Below are positions 25,636 through 32,151 of a stretch of 32,151 bases of DNA, one piece after another (within the stretch, counting starts at the first letter, position 1; each line of letters starts with the position of its first letter). The position numbers and the translations under genes were made by a program. The DNA comes from Acetofilamentum sp. (GTDB taxonomy: Bacteria; Bacteroidota; Bacteroidia; Bacteroidales; JAFGUD01), in assembly GCA_020722645.1 (NCBI GenBank), contig DYKL01000005.1, forward strand, positions 1-32,151, in the 5' to 3' direction. Under the pieces are notes generated by a model. That model was given only the letters and a program-made list of their open reading frames with translations. It ran no database searches and was not told the origin of the DNA.

Positions 25636-25658
25636 AAATTAAATCTTTAAAATTAAAA

Positions 25659-26645
25659 ATGAAAATTGCAATTATTGGAGCAACCGGTTTGGTAGGACAA
25701 AAAATGATACAAATTTTAGAAGAAATGCAATTATCTGTAAATGAGCTTATTCCAGTTGCCAGTCTAAAGTCTTACAATAAATCAATATATTTTAATGATA
25801 TTGAATATAAAGTAAAAAGTATTTTTGAAGCTATCGAATTAAAACCTGACATTGCCCTATTTTCTGCCGGTTCTGATATTTCAAAAGAATTTGCACCAAA
25901 ATTTGCAGAAAAAGGAACTTTTGTTATTGATAATTCTTCGGCTTGGAGAATGGATGAAAATATAAAACTTATTGTTCCGGAGATAAATGGAAACATTTTG
26001 ACAAAAAATGACAAGATAATTGCAAATCCTAATTGCTCTACAATTCAAATGGTTATGGCAATTGCTCCGCTTCATCAAGAATTTAAAATCAAGCGAATAA
26101 TTGTTTCAACATATCAGTCTGTTTCGGGTTCTGGAATGAAAGGGATTAGACAAATGATGAACGAAAGAAAAAATATTGATGATGAAAAATTTTATCCACA
26201 TCAAATTGATATGAACGTAATACCTCATTGTGATAGTTTTACTGAAAATGATTATACAAAAGAAGAAATGAAAATGGTTAATGAAACAAGAAAAATTTTA
26301 AATGATGATACAATTTTAATCTCTGCGACAACAGTTAGAGTACCAGTTTTTGGGGGGCATTCTGAAAGTGTAAACATTGAATTTGAAAAAAATTTTGAAA
26401 TTGAACAAATAAAAGATACTTTAGCAAAAACAAAAGGAATAGTTGTTCAGGATAATCCAAAAGAAAATATTTATCCAATGCCTTTGAATGCTTATGAAAA
26501 AGATGAAGTATTTGTTGGAAGAATAAGAAGAGATTTATCAAATTCAAAAGCAATAAATATGTGGATAGTTTCTGATAATGTCAGAAAAGGAGCTGCAACA
26601 AATGCAGTTCAGATTGCCGAAATTGTTAAACAATTTATAAACTAA
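25659..26645 (+). CDS. asd: Aspartate-semialdehyde dehydrogenase
   Basis: 328 residues, the normal family length. The N-terminal NADP-binding motif is GATGLVGQ (7-14). The catalytic cysteine is Cys126 in IANPNCSTIQ, and the active-site His234 lies in FGGHSESV. QSVSGSGMKG also fits the family. The enzyme reduces aspartyl phosphate to aspartate semialdehyde, the branch point to lysine/diaminopimelate, threonine and methionine. It is the first gene of a tight set with deoC (15 bp gap) and thyA (10 bp gap), which combines amino-acid and deoxynucleotide genes without an obvious pathway link. It is divergent from the giant secreted protein gene across 87 bp. Confidence 0.96.
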   Translation: MKIAIIGATGLVGQKMIQILEEMQLSVNELIPVASLKSYNKSIYFNDIEYKVKSIFEAIELKPDIALFSAGSDISKEFAPKFAEKGTFVIDNSSAWRMDENIKLIVPEINGNILTKNDKIIANPNCSTIQMVMAIAPLHQEFKIKRIIVSTYQSVSGSGMKGIRQMMNERKNIDDEKFYPHQIDMNVIPHCDSFTENDYTKEEMKMVNETRKILNDDTILISATTVRVPVFGGHSESVNIEFEKNFEIEQIKDTLAKTKGIVVQDNPKENIYPMPLNAYEKDEVFVGRIRRDLSNSKAINMWIVSDNVRKGAATNAVQIAEIVKQFIN

Positions 26646-26660
26646 ATAAAGCACTATAAA

Positions 26661-27527
26661 ATGAAACTATTTGAAAAATACAATCGCACTTTTACTCAAA
26701 AAGAAGTTGAAGACGCTGTAAATTCAGCAAAAGATTTAAGCAAAAATTTGATGACACCCGAAATGTTAAAATTAACTTTTAAAACAATTGACTTAACATC
26801 TCTTAACAGCAATGATACTTTCAAAAAAATTGAAAATATGATTCTTAAAGTGAACGAATTTAAGAATAATTTTCAAGATATGCCTAACGTAGCAGCAATT
26901 TGTGTTTATCCTAATTTTGTACAAACAATCAAAAAAAATCTTTCTGTTTCTAACATAAAAATAGCCTCTGTAACCGGCGGTTTCCCTTCTTCTCAAACTT
27001 TTTTAGAAATTAAAACCCAGGAAACAAGATTATGTTTGCAACGCGGTGCAGATGAAGTGGACATGGTCATCTCTGTCGGAGAATTTTTAGGCAGTGACTA
27101 CGCATATACACAACACGAAATTAAAAAAATAAAAAACGCTTCCGGAAACGGACATTTAAAAGTCATTCTTGAAACCGGTTTGCTCGAAGACTATGACAAA
27201 ATTTATAAAGCAAGTATCATCGCAATGGATTCAGGCGCTGATTTTATTAAAACATCAACCGGTAAAGAAAAAATAGGTGCAACACCGGAAGCTGTTTATG
27301 TTATGAGTTGCGCAATTAAAGATTATTTTGAACTTACCGGGAAAAAAATAGGATTAAAACCAGCCGGAGGTATCGGAACTCCAGAAGTTGCTTTACATTA
27401 TTTAGCAATTGTAAAACAAGTTCTTGGAAATGATTGGCTAAATAACAAACTTTTCAGAATAGGTGCAAGTAGTCTGGCAAACAAACTTTTAAGTGCAATT
27501 TATAAAAAAGAAATAAACTATTTCTAA
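26661..27527 (+). CDS. deoC: Deoxyribose-phosphate aldolase
   Basis: 288 residues, close to the longer class of bacterial DeoC. The TIM-barrel landmarks are ASVTGGFPSSQT, GADEVDMVISVG (Asp134), DFIKTSTGK with the Schiff-base Lys197, and GLKPAGGI with the proton-relay Lys233. It cleaves 2-deoxyribose 5-phosphate to glyceraldehyde 3-phosphate and acetaldehyde in deoxynucleoside breakdown. It lies between asd and thyA in one transcription unit; pairing a deoxynucleoside-degrading enzyme with thymidylate synthase places two deoxynucleotide steps side by side. Confidence 0.95.
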   Translation: MKLFEKYNRTFTQKEVEDAVNSAKDLSKNLMTPEMLKLTFKTIDLTSLNSNDTFKKIENMILKVNEFKNNFQDMPNVAAICVYPNFVQTIKKNLSVSNIKIASVTGGFPSSQTFLEIKTQETRLCLQRGADEVDMVISVGEFLGSDYAYTQHEIKKIKNASGNGHLKVILETGLLEDYDKIYKASIIAMDSGADFIKTSTGKEKIGATPEAVYVMSCAIKDYFELTGKKIGLKPAGGIGTPEVALHYLAIVKQVLGNDWLNNKLFRIGASSLANKLLSAIYKKEINYF

Positions 27528-27537
27528 ATATTTTAGA

Positions 27538-28329
27538 ATGAAGCAGTATATAGATATTCTACAAGATATTCTCGATAACGGAGTAAAAAAAGAAGACAGA
27601 ACAGGAACCGGTACTTTAAGCGTTTTCGGTCGTCAGATGCGTTTTAATTTACAAGATGGTTTTCCTTTGGTTACAACTAAAAAACTTCATTTAAAATCAA
27701 TTATTTATGAACTTTTGTGGTTCATAAAAGGTGAAACTAATATAAAATTCCTTACAGACAATGGAGTAAAAATTTGGAATCCATGGGCAGATGAAAATGG
27801 AAATCTTGGCAGAATCTACGGTTATCAGTGGCGTTCGTGGACTGCCGAAAACAGAAATATAGACCAGTTGACAGAAGTAATTAATAGTCTTAAAAACAAC
27901 CCAAATTCTCGCAGACATATCGTAAGTGCATGGAATGTCGGCGATATAGATAAAATGGCTCTTCCTCCTTGCCATGTACTTTTTCAGTTTTATGTTGCCA
28001 ATGGAAAATTATCTTGCCAGCTTTATCAGCGAAGTGCAGATATGTTTATCGGTGTGCCGTTCAATATTGCTTCTTATGCTCTCTTAACAATGATGATAGC
28101 ACAAGTTACCGGATACGAGCTTGGAGATTTTGTTCATACTTTCGGAGATGCCCATATTTATTCAAATCATATTGAACAAGTTAAAGAACAGATTTCAAGA
28201 AAGCCAAAAAAATTGCCTATTCTCAAAATTAACAAAAAAATTAAAAGTATTTTTGATTTTAAATACGAAGACTTTGAAATCATTGGCTATGAAGCACATC
28301 CTCATATAAAAGCAGATGTGGCGGTTTAA
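27538..28329 (+). CDS. thyA: Thymidylate synthase
   Basis: 263 residues, almost exactly the length of E. coli ThyA. Landmarks: RTGTGTLSVFG near the N-terminus, the phosphate-binding Arg pair 125-126 (NSRRHIVSAW), catalytic Cys145 in ALPPCHVLFQFYV, the QRSADMFIGVPFNIASYALL block, and the C-terminal VAV. It methylates dUMP to dTMP using methylene-tetrahydrofolate. It is the last gene of the asd-deoC-thyA set. Its stop codon overlaps the stop of the convergent Uma2 gene in a shared TTTAAA, leaving no room for a separate terminator. Confidence 0.97.
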   Translation: MKQYIDILQDILDNGVKKEDRTGTGTLSVFGRQMRFNLQDGFPLVTTKKLHLKSIIYELLWFIKGETNIKFLTDNGVKIWNPWADENGNLGRIYGYQWRSWTAENRNIDQLTEVINSLKNNPNSRRHIVSAWNVGDIDKMALPPCHVLFQFYVANGKLSCQLYQRSADMFIGVPFNIASYALLTMMIAQVTGYELGDFVHTFGDAHIYSNHIEQVKEQISRKPKKLPILKINKKIKSIFDFKYEDFEIIGYEAHPHIKADVAV

Positions 28330-28925
28330 ATATCTTCGTAATCGTCGAAACCTCTAAAAATTTCTTCTAAGTCAATATATAAATCATCAAATATATTGAC
28401 TTTTATTTTTCCTGTTTCTGCATACATTCCAACTAATTTGTACTTTTCATTTTCAAGTACAAAAACAGAAATTGATTTTTCATTAGGATAAACAATCCAG
28501 TATTCTTTTACTCCATGTTTTTGATACAATTGAAATTTATCTTCTATGTCTCGCTTAGAATCCAAAGAAACAATTTCTACAATTAAATCAGGCGCCCCCA
28601 GACATCCTCTTTTATCAACTTTTAACAAATCGCAAATAACAGAAATATCAGGTTGAACAACAGTATATATTTTATCATCGGAAGTTTCTATATTGTCAGG
28701 TAATCTAACATCAAAAGGAGCATGAAAAACCTTACATTGTTTCTTTTTCAAATAATTTTTAAAAAAAGTAAATAATTCGCCGGAAACCTCCTGATGAAAT
28801 GATGAAGGAGCAGGAGTCATTAATTTAGCTATTCCATCAAATAACTCTCTTCTTTTGTCATCTACCCAAGTTAAATAATCTGCAAAAGAATATTTTTTAT
28901 TTGCATCTAAACTTAACTCTTTCAT
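28326..28925 (-). CDS. Uma2 family (DUF820) endonuclease-like protein
   Basis: 199 residues, the usual size of Uma2 (DUF820) proteins, which have a PD-(D/E)XK nuclease fold. The pattern is complete: YLTWVDD...RRELFDGI near the start, QPDISVI (Asp93), GAPDLIVEIVS (Glu117), then KFQLYQKHGVKEYWIVYPNEKSISVF. These genes are abundant and often multi-copy in cyanobacteria and Bacteroidota; a role as a nuclease linked to mobile DNA is proposed but unproven. It overlaps the 3' end of thyA by 4 bp and has its own promoter region shared with leuS, so it is probably an independent, possibly acquired, cassette. Confidence 0.88.
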   Translation of the reverse strand: MKELSLDANKKYSFADYLTWVDDKRRELFDGIAKLMTPAPSSFHQEVSGELFTFFKNYLKKKQCKVFHAPFDVRLPDNIETSDDKIYTVVQPDISVICDLLKVDKRGCLGAPDLIVEIVSLDSKRDIEDKFQLYQKHGVKEYWIVYPNEKSISVFVLENEKYKLVGMYAETGKIKVNIFDDLYIDLEEIFRGFDDYEDI

Positions 28926-28943
28926 TAAAATTGATATTTTTTA

Positions 28944-28951
28944 CAAATATA
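28944..28951 (-). promoter_or_regulatory. Possible -7 box for the Uma2 gene
   Basis: The complement reads TATATTTG, an exact TAnnTTTG match, 18 bases before the ATG. That gives a short leader. No clear -33 element. Confidence 0.35.
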
Positions 28952-28982
28952 CAAATTTTCAAAAATATTTATAAATATTTTG

Positions 28983-28990
28983 TATTTTTG
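28983..28990 (+). promoter_or_regulatory. Probable -7 promoter box (TATTTTTG) for leuS
   Basis: An exact TAnnTTTG match. Transcription would start near 28997, giving a leader of about 55 nt that includes the 30-bp stem-loop repeat at 29009-29038. The -33 region has TTTC in place of TTTG. Confidence 0.45.
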
Positions 28991-29008
28991 CGAACCTAAA
29001 TAAACAGC

Positions 29009-29038
29009 TAATGTACAGACATTGCAAGCAATGTCTCT
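29009..29038. repeat. 30-bp stem-loop repeat, copy B, in the leuS leader
   Basis: TAATGTACA followed by GACATTG-CAAG-CAATGTC and TCT. With the flanking A and T the stem is 8 bp. It differs from copy A (9207-9236) only at one spacer base and two loop bases, and like copy A it ends exactly 14 nt before the start codon. Confidence 0.85.
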
Positions 29039-29052
29039 TAATATAACTAAAA

Positions 29053-31818
29053 ATGGAATACAATTTTAACGAAATTGAAAAAAAATGGCAAAAATTTTGG
29101 GCAGATAACAAAATTTTCGAAGTCAGTAATAAGTCAGATAAACCGAAGTTCTACATTTTGGATATGTTCCCCTACCCTTCGGGAGCCGGCTTGCACGTAG
29201 GACATCCGCTCGGTTACATTACTTCTGACATCTACGCAAGATACAAAAGACAAAAAGGTTTTAATGTACTTCATCCTATGGGTTACGATGCTTTTGGTTT
29301 ACCTGCCGAACAATATGCTATTCAAACCGGACAACATCCCGCAAAAACGACAAAACAAAATATTGCAAGATACAGAGAACAACTTAAAAAAATCGGTTTT
29401 TGCTATGATTGGTCTCGCGAAGTAACTACTTCTGACCCAAAATATTACAAATGGACACAATGGATTTTCCTTCAATTATATAAACATTGGTTTAATAACA
29501 AAACACAAAAAGCTGAATCAATTGATTCTTTGATAAATCATTTTGAAAAATTCGGAACTCAAAATTTAGATGCATCTTGTACAAAAGAAATGAAATTTTC
29601 AGCTATTGAATGGAAAAACAAATCAGAAGAAGAAAAACAAAACATTCTTTTAAATTATCGTCTGGCATACAGAGCAAAAACAATGGTGAACTGGTGTCCT
29701 GATTTAGGAACTGTTTTAGCAAACGATGAAGTCAGAGAAGGTGTTTCTGTGCGTGGTGGTTTTCCTGTTTATCAAAAAGAAATGGATCAATGGTTACTTA
29801 GAGTTACTGCATATTCCGAAAGATTATTAAACGGTCTTGATGAGCTTGAATGGTCTGATTCTTTAAAAGACATTCAAAAAAACTGGATTGGAAAAAGTTA
29901 CGGAGTAGAAGTATATTTCCAAATTGCAGATTCAAAAGATAAAATTTTAGTTTACACAACTCGTCCCGATACAATTTACGGAGCAACTTTTATGGTTCTT
30001 GCACCGGAAAGCGAACTTACACAAAGACTAACAACTGTTGAACAAAGAAAAGATGTTGAAAAATATTTAGAAAAAGTAAGTAAACGTACTGAACGTGAAC
30101 GTATTGCAGACACAAAATCTATAACAGGCGTTTTCACAGGAAGTTATGCAATCAATCCTTTTACAGAAGAAAAAATTCCTATCTGGACAAGTGATTATGT
30201 TTTAGCCGGTTATGGAACGGGAGCTATTATGGCTGTTCCGGCTCACGATAGTCGTGATTATGCGTTTGCTAAACATTTCGGTCTAAAAATTATTCAGGTT
30301 GTCGAAGATGCTGACATTACCGCTGAATCTTATGATGATAAAACAGGAAAAATGATTAATTCAGGAATTATCAACGGTTTAGAAGTTGCTGACGCAATCA
30401 AAAAAATTACCGAAGAAATCGAAAAAAGGAATTTAGGTAAAAGCAAAGTTAACTTTCGTTTGCGTGATGCAATTTTTAGCCGTCAGAGATATTGGGGAGA
30501 ACCATTTCCGATTTATTTCAAAAATGACACGCCTTATCCGCTTGATGAAAAAGATTTGCCGCTTCTTTTACCTGAAATTGCTACTTTTACGCCTACCGAA
30601 ACAGGCGAACCACCTTTGGCAAGAGCCGAAAACTGGCATACCAAAGAAGGTTATAATTATGAATTAAGCACAATGCCCGGATTTGCAGGTTCATCGGCAT
30701 ATTACATCCGCTATATGGATCCAAATAACAACATCCAATTTGTTGATAAACAGGCTGTTGGATATTGGAGAAATGTTGATTTTTATATCGGAGGTATTGA
30801 ACACGCTGTCGGACATTTGATTTATTCTCGTTTTTGGAATAAATTTTTGAAAGATTTGGACATAGTTGTTGAAGAAGAACCTTTCAAAAAACTTGTTAAT
30901 CAGGGAATGATTCAGGGACGCTCAAATTTTGTGTATAGAATAAAAGACTCAAACAAATTCGTTTCAAACGGATTAAAAAATGATTACGAAGTAACTCCTA
31001 TTCACGTTGACGTAAATATTGTTCACAATGATATTCTTGACATTGAAGCATTTAAAAATTACAGCCCAGATTTCAAAAATGCAGAATTTATTCTTGAAGA
31101 CGGAAAATATATTTGCGGCTGGGAAATTGAAAAAATGTCAAAATCTAAATATAATGTCGTAAATCCTGATGATATTGTAGAACAACATGGTGCTGATACT
31201 CTAAGACTTTATGAAATGTTTCTGGGTCCTATTGAAATGTCTAAACCTTGGAATACACAAGGAATTGAAGGTGTTCACAGATTTTTAAGAAAATTCTGGC
31301 GTTTATTTTTTGATAATAACAAAAATTTCAGCATTTCAGAAGAAGAACCATCAAAAGATGAATTAAAAATTCTACATAGAACAATTAAAAAAATTACAGA
31401 AGATATAGAAAAACTTTCTTACAATACATCTGTAAGCGAAATGATGATTTGTGTAAATGACTTATCATCAATAAACTGCAACAAACGTTCTATTTTAGAA
31501 CCATTAACAATTTTGCTTTCTCCATTTGCACCTCACATTGCAGAAGAACTGTGGCAAAAACTCGGACATAAAACAAGTATTGCAGATGCAGAATTTCCTG
31601 TTCACAACGAAGCGTATTTGGTAGAAAACAGCATTGATTATCCTGTTGCAATAAACGGTAAAACAAGGTTTAACATTCAATTACCGACAGATTTTTCAAA
31701 TCAGCAAATTGAAGAAGCAGTCAGAAATTCCGACAAATTACCAAAATACATCGAAGGAAAACAAATAATTAAAATGATTATTGTGCCTAAAAGGATGATA
31801 AATGTGGTAGTGAAGTAA
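29053..31818 (+). CDS. leuS: Leucyl-tRNA synthetase
   Basis: 921 residues, the long form seen in Bacteroidota (E. coli has 860). The class I HIGH motif appears as HVGH (48-51) within FPYPSGAGLHVGHPLGY, and KMSKS is at 694-698. The CP1 editing domain is present, with TTRPDTIYGATFMVLAPES and the GTGAIMAVPAHDSRDYAFA block. About 70 extra residues just before KMSKS (from QGRSNFVYRI to CGWEIE) form the lineage's insertion. The enzyme charges tRNA-Leu and hydrolyses mischarged products. The ATG is preceded by the 30-bp stem-loop repeat. It is a single gene with its own strong terminator. Confidence 0.97.
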   Translation: MEYNFNEIEKKWQKFWADNKIFEVSNKSDKPKFYILDMFPYPSGAGLHVGHPLGYITSDIYARYKRQKGFNVLHPMGYDAFGLPAEQYAIQTGQHPAKTTKQNIARYREQLKKIGFCYDWSREVTTSDPKYYKWTQWIFLQLYKHWFNNKTQKAESIDSLINHFEKFGTQNLDASCTKEMKFSAIEWKNKSEEEKQNILLNYRLAYRAKTMVNWCPDLGTVLANDEVREGVSVRGGFPVYQKEMDQWLLRVTAYSERLLNGLDELEWSDSLKDIQKNWIGKSYGVEVYFQIADSKDKILVYTTRPDTIYGATFMVLAPESELTQRLTTVEQRKDVEKYLEKVSKRTERERIADTKSITGVFTGSYAINPFTEEKIPIWTSDYVLAGYGTGAIMAVPAHDSRDYAFAKHFGLKIIQVVEDADITAESYDDKTGKMINSGIINGLEVADAIKKITEEIEKRNLGKSKVNFRLRDAIFSRQRYWGEPFPIYFKNDTPYPLDEKDLPLLLPEIATFTPTETGEPPLARAENWHTKEGYNYELSTMPGFAGSSAYYIRYMDPNNNIQFVDKQAVGYWRNVDFYIGGIEHAVGHLIYSRFWNKFLKDLDIVVEEEPFKKLVNQGMIQGRSNFVYRIKDSNKFVSNGLKNDYEVTPIHVDVNIVHNDILDIEAFKNYSPDFKNAEFILEDGKYICGWEIEKMSKSKYNVVNPDDIVEQHGADTLRLYEMFLGPIEMSKPWNTQGIEGVHRFLRKFWRLFFDNNKNFSISEEEPSKDELKILHRTIKKITEDIEKLSYNTSVSEMMICVNDLSSINCNKRSILEPLTILLSPFAPHIAEELWQKLGHKTSIADAEFPVHNEAYLVENSIDYPVAINGKTRFNIQLPTDFSNQQIEEAVRNSDKLPKYIEGKQIIKMIIVPKRMINVVVK

Positions 31819-31828
31819 TTTTGGTAAT

Positions 31829-31865
31829 GCAAATTTATTTGCTTCGATTAAGCAACTTCAGTTGC
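31829..31865. repeat. Two short hairpins between leuS and its terminator
   Basis: GCAAAT-TT-ATTTGC (31829-31842) and GCAACT-TC-AGTTGC (31852-31865) are separated by TTCGATTAA. Each is a perfect 6-bp inverted repeat with a 2-nt centre. They look like a small dispersed palindromic unit; only one copy occurs in this window. Confidence 0.45.
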
Positions 31866-31876
31866 GAAAAAAACTA

Positions 31877-31916
31877 AACACCGCAGGTATTTGAAACCTG
31901 CGGTGTTATTTTTTTT
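31877..31916 (+). terminator. Strong terminator of leuS, probably bidirectional
   Basis: AACACCGCAGGT (31877-31888) pairs perfectly over 12 bases with ACCTGCGGTGTT (31896-31907) around ATTTGAA, followed by ATTTTTTTTT. An A-rich tract before the stem allows it to serve the convergent gene at 31955 as well. Confidence 0.93.
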
Positions 31917-31954
31917 CCCCAAAAGGTTATAGTCTCTTTACAAATTGTTGTTTA

Positions 31955-32151
31955 TTATAATTTTTCAATTTCTTTTTTCGATAAACCGGTTTTTTCTATA
32001 ATTTGTTCTATTGGTATATTTAAGTTTTTTAACATTTTTGCTAAATCAATAATTTTTTGTTGGGCTTCTTCTTTTTGCTGACGTTCTTTTTCTTCTCGTC
32101 TTTGGGCTTCTTCTTTTTGTTTGCGTTCTTCTTCTTTTTGCTGACGTTCTT
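31955..32151 (-). CDS. C-terminal end of an Rpn-type nuclease/putative transposase (partial)
   Basis: The gene is cut by the window end; only the last 64 codons and the stop (31955-31957) are present. The visible part is a Glu/Lys/Gln/Arg-rich, coiled-coil-like stretch built of related KERQQKEEAQ units, then IIDLAKMLKNLNIPIEQIIE and KTGLSKKEIEKL. This ending (helix, then I-E-Q-I-x-x-x-TGLS-x-x-EIEKL) is typical of Rpn/PD-(D/E)XK family transposase-like proteins of Bacteroidota and cyanobacteria. The nuclease core lies outside the window, so catalytic residues cannot be checked. At the DNA level the charged stretch is a degenerate repeat of CTTCTTTTTGCTGACGTTCT on the plus strand. Confidence 0.7.
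   Translation of the reverse strand, partial: ERQQKEEERKQKEEAQRREEKERQQKEEAQQKIIDLAKMLKNLNIPIEQIIEKTGLSKKEIEKL

Overview
The window is about 32 kb of AT-rich chromosomal DNA from a member of the Bacteroidota, probably an uncultured Bacteroidales- or Flavobacteriales-like lineage that I cannot place more closely. The evidence is the Bacteroidota -7 promoter motif TAnnTTTG upstream of several genes, the secreted 1914-residue lamin-tail/Ig-like protein, the Uma2 and Rpn-type nuclease genes, and the long bacteroidotal form of leucyl-tRNA synthetase. No plasmid, phage, IS transposase or CRISPR array is visible.

Layout. Positions 1-820 hold a damaged gene with an exact 81-bp in-frame duplication and a 1-nt frameshift; it resembles a SleB-type cell-wall hydrolase. 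Positions 820-1560 are a gene-free, palindrome-rich stretch. Positions 1562-8164 are a TetR-TolC-membrane fusion-RND efflux operon closed by a terminator. Positions 8241-9562 carry a DnaQ-like exonuclease, ruvX and a small thiamine-binding-type protein. After a repeat patch come radA and tRNA-Arg(TCG). A 150-bp MITE-like element separates the tRNA from a six-gene operon (11544-18788). The minus strand then carries a secreted giant protein, an unknown 82-residue protein and a methyltransferase (25571 to 18803). Divergent from these is asd-deoC-thyA, which meets a convergent Uma2 nuclease gene. leuS follows, with a strong terminator, and the window ends in the tail of an Rpn-type nuclease gene on the minus strand.

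The most interesting locus is the operon at 11544-18788. It has the parts of a group 4 energy-converting hydrogenase: two antiporter-like subunits, a NuoH-like subunit, a HyfE-like subunit, a NuoCD-like large subunit, and a small subunit fused to a ferredoxin domain. The ion-channel residues look intact. In the large subunit the CGIC motif has become AGDT and the C-terminal DPCxxC motif is lost. In the small subunit all four cysteines of the proximal [4Fe-4S] cluster are replaced (D, A, D, N). Only one ferredoxin-type cluster keeps a full cysteine set. The operon therefore belongs with the energy-converting-hydrogenase-related (Ehr) complexes and not with true hydrogenases, and it appears to have lost the cofactors of both core redox subunits.

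Intergenic DNA is rich in small repeats: a 30-bp stem-loop placed exactly 14 nt before two unrelated start codons, a GCCTGCCCTGTAAG family in four places, nested palindromes at 980-1102, a perfect 24-bp palindrome, and an 18-bp tandem repeat before radA.
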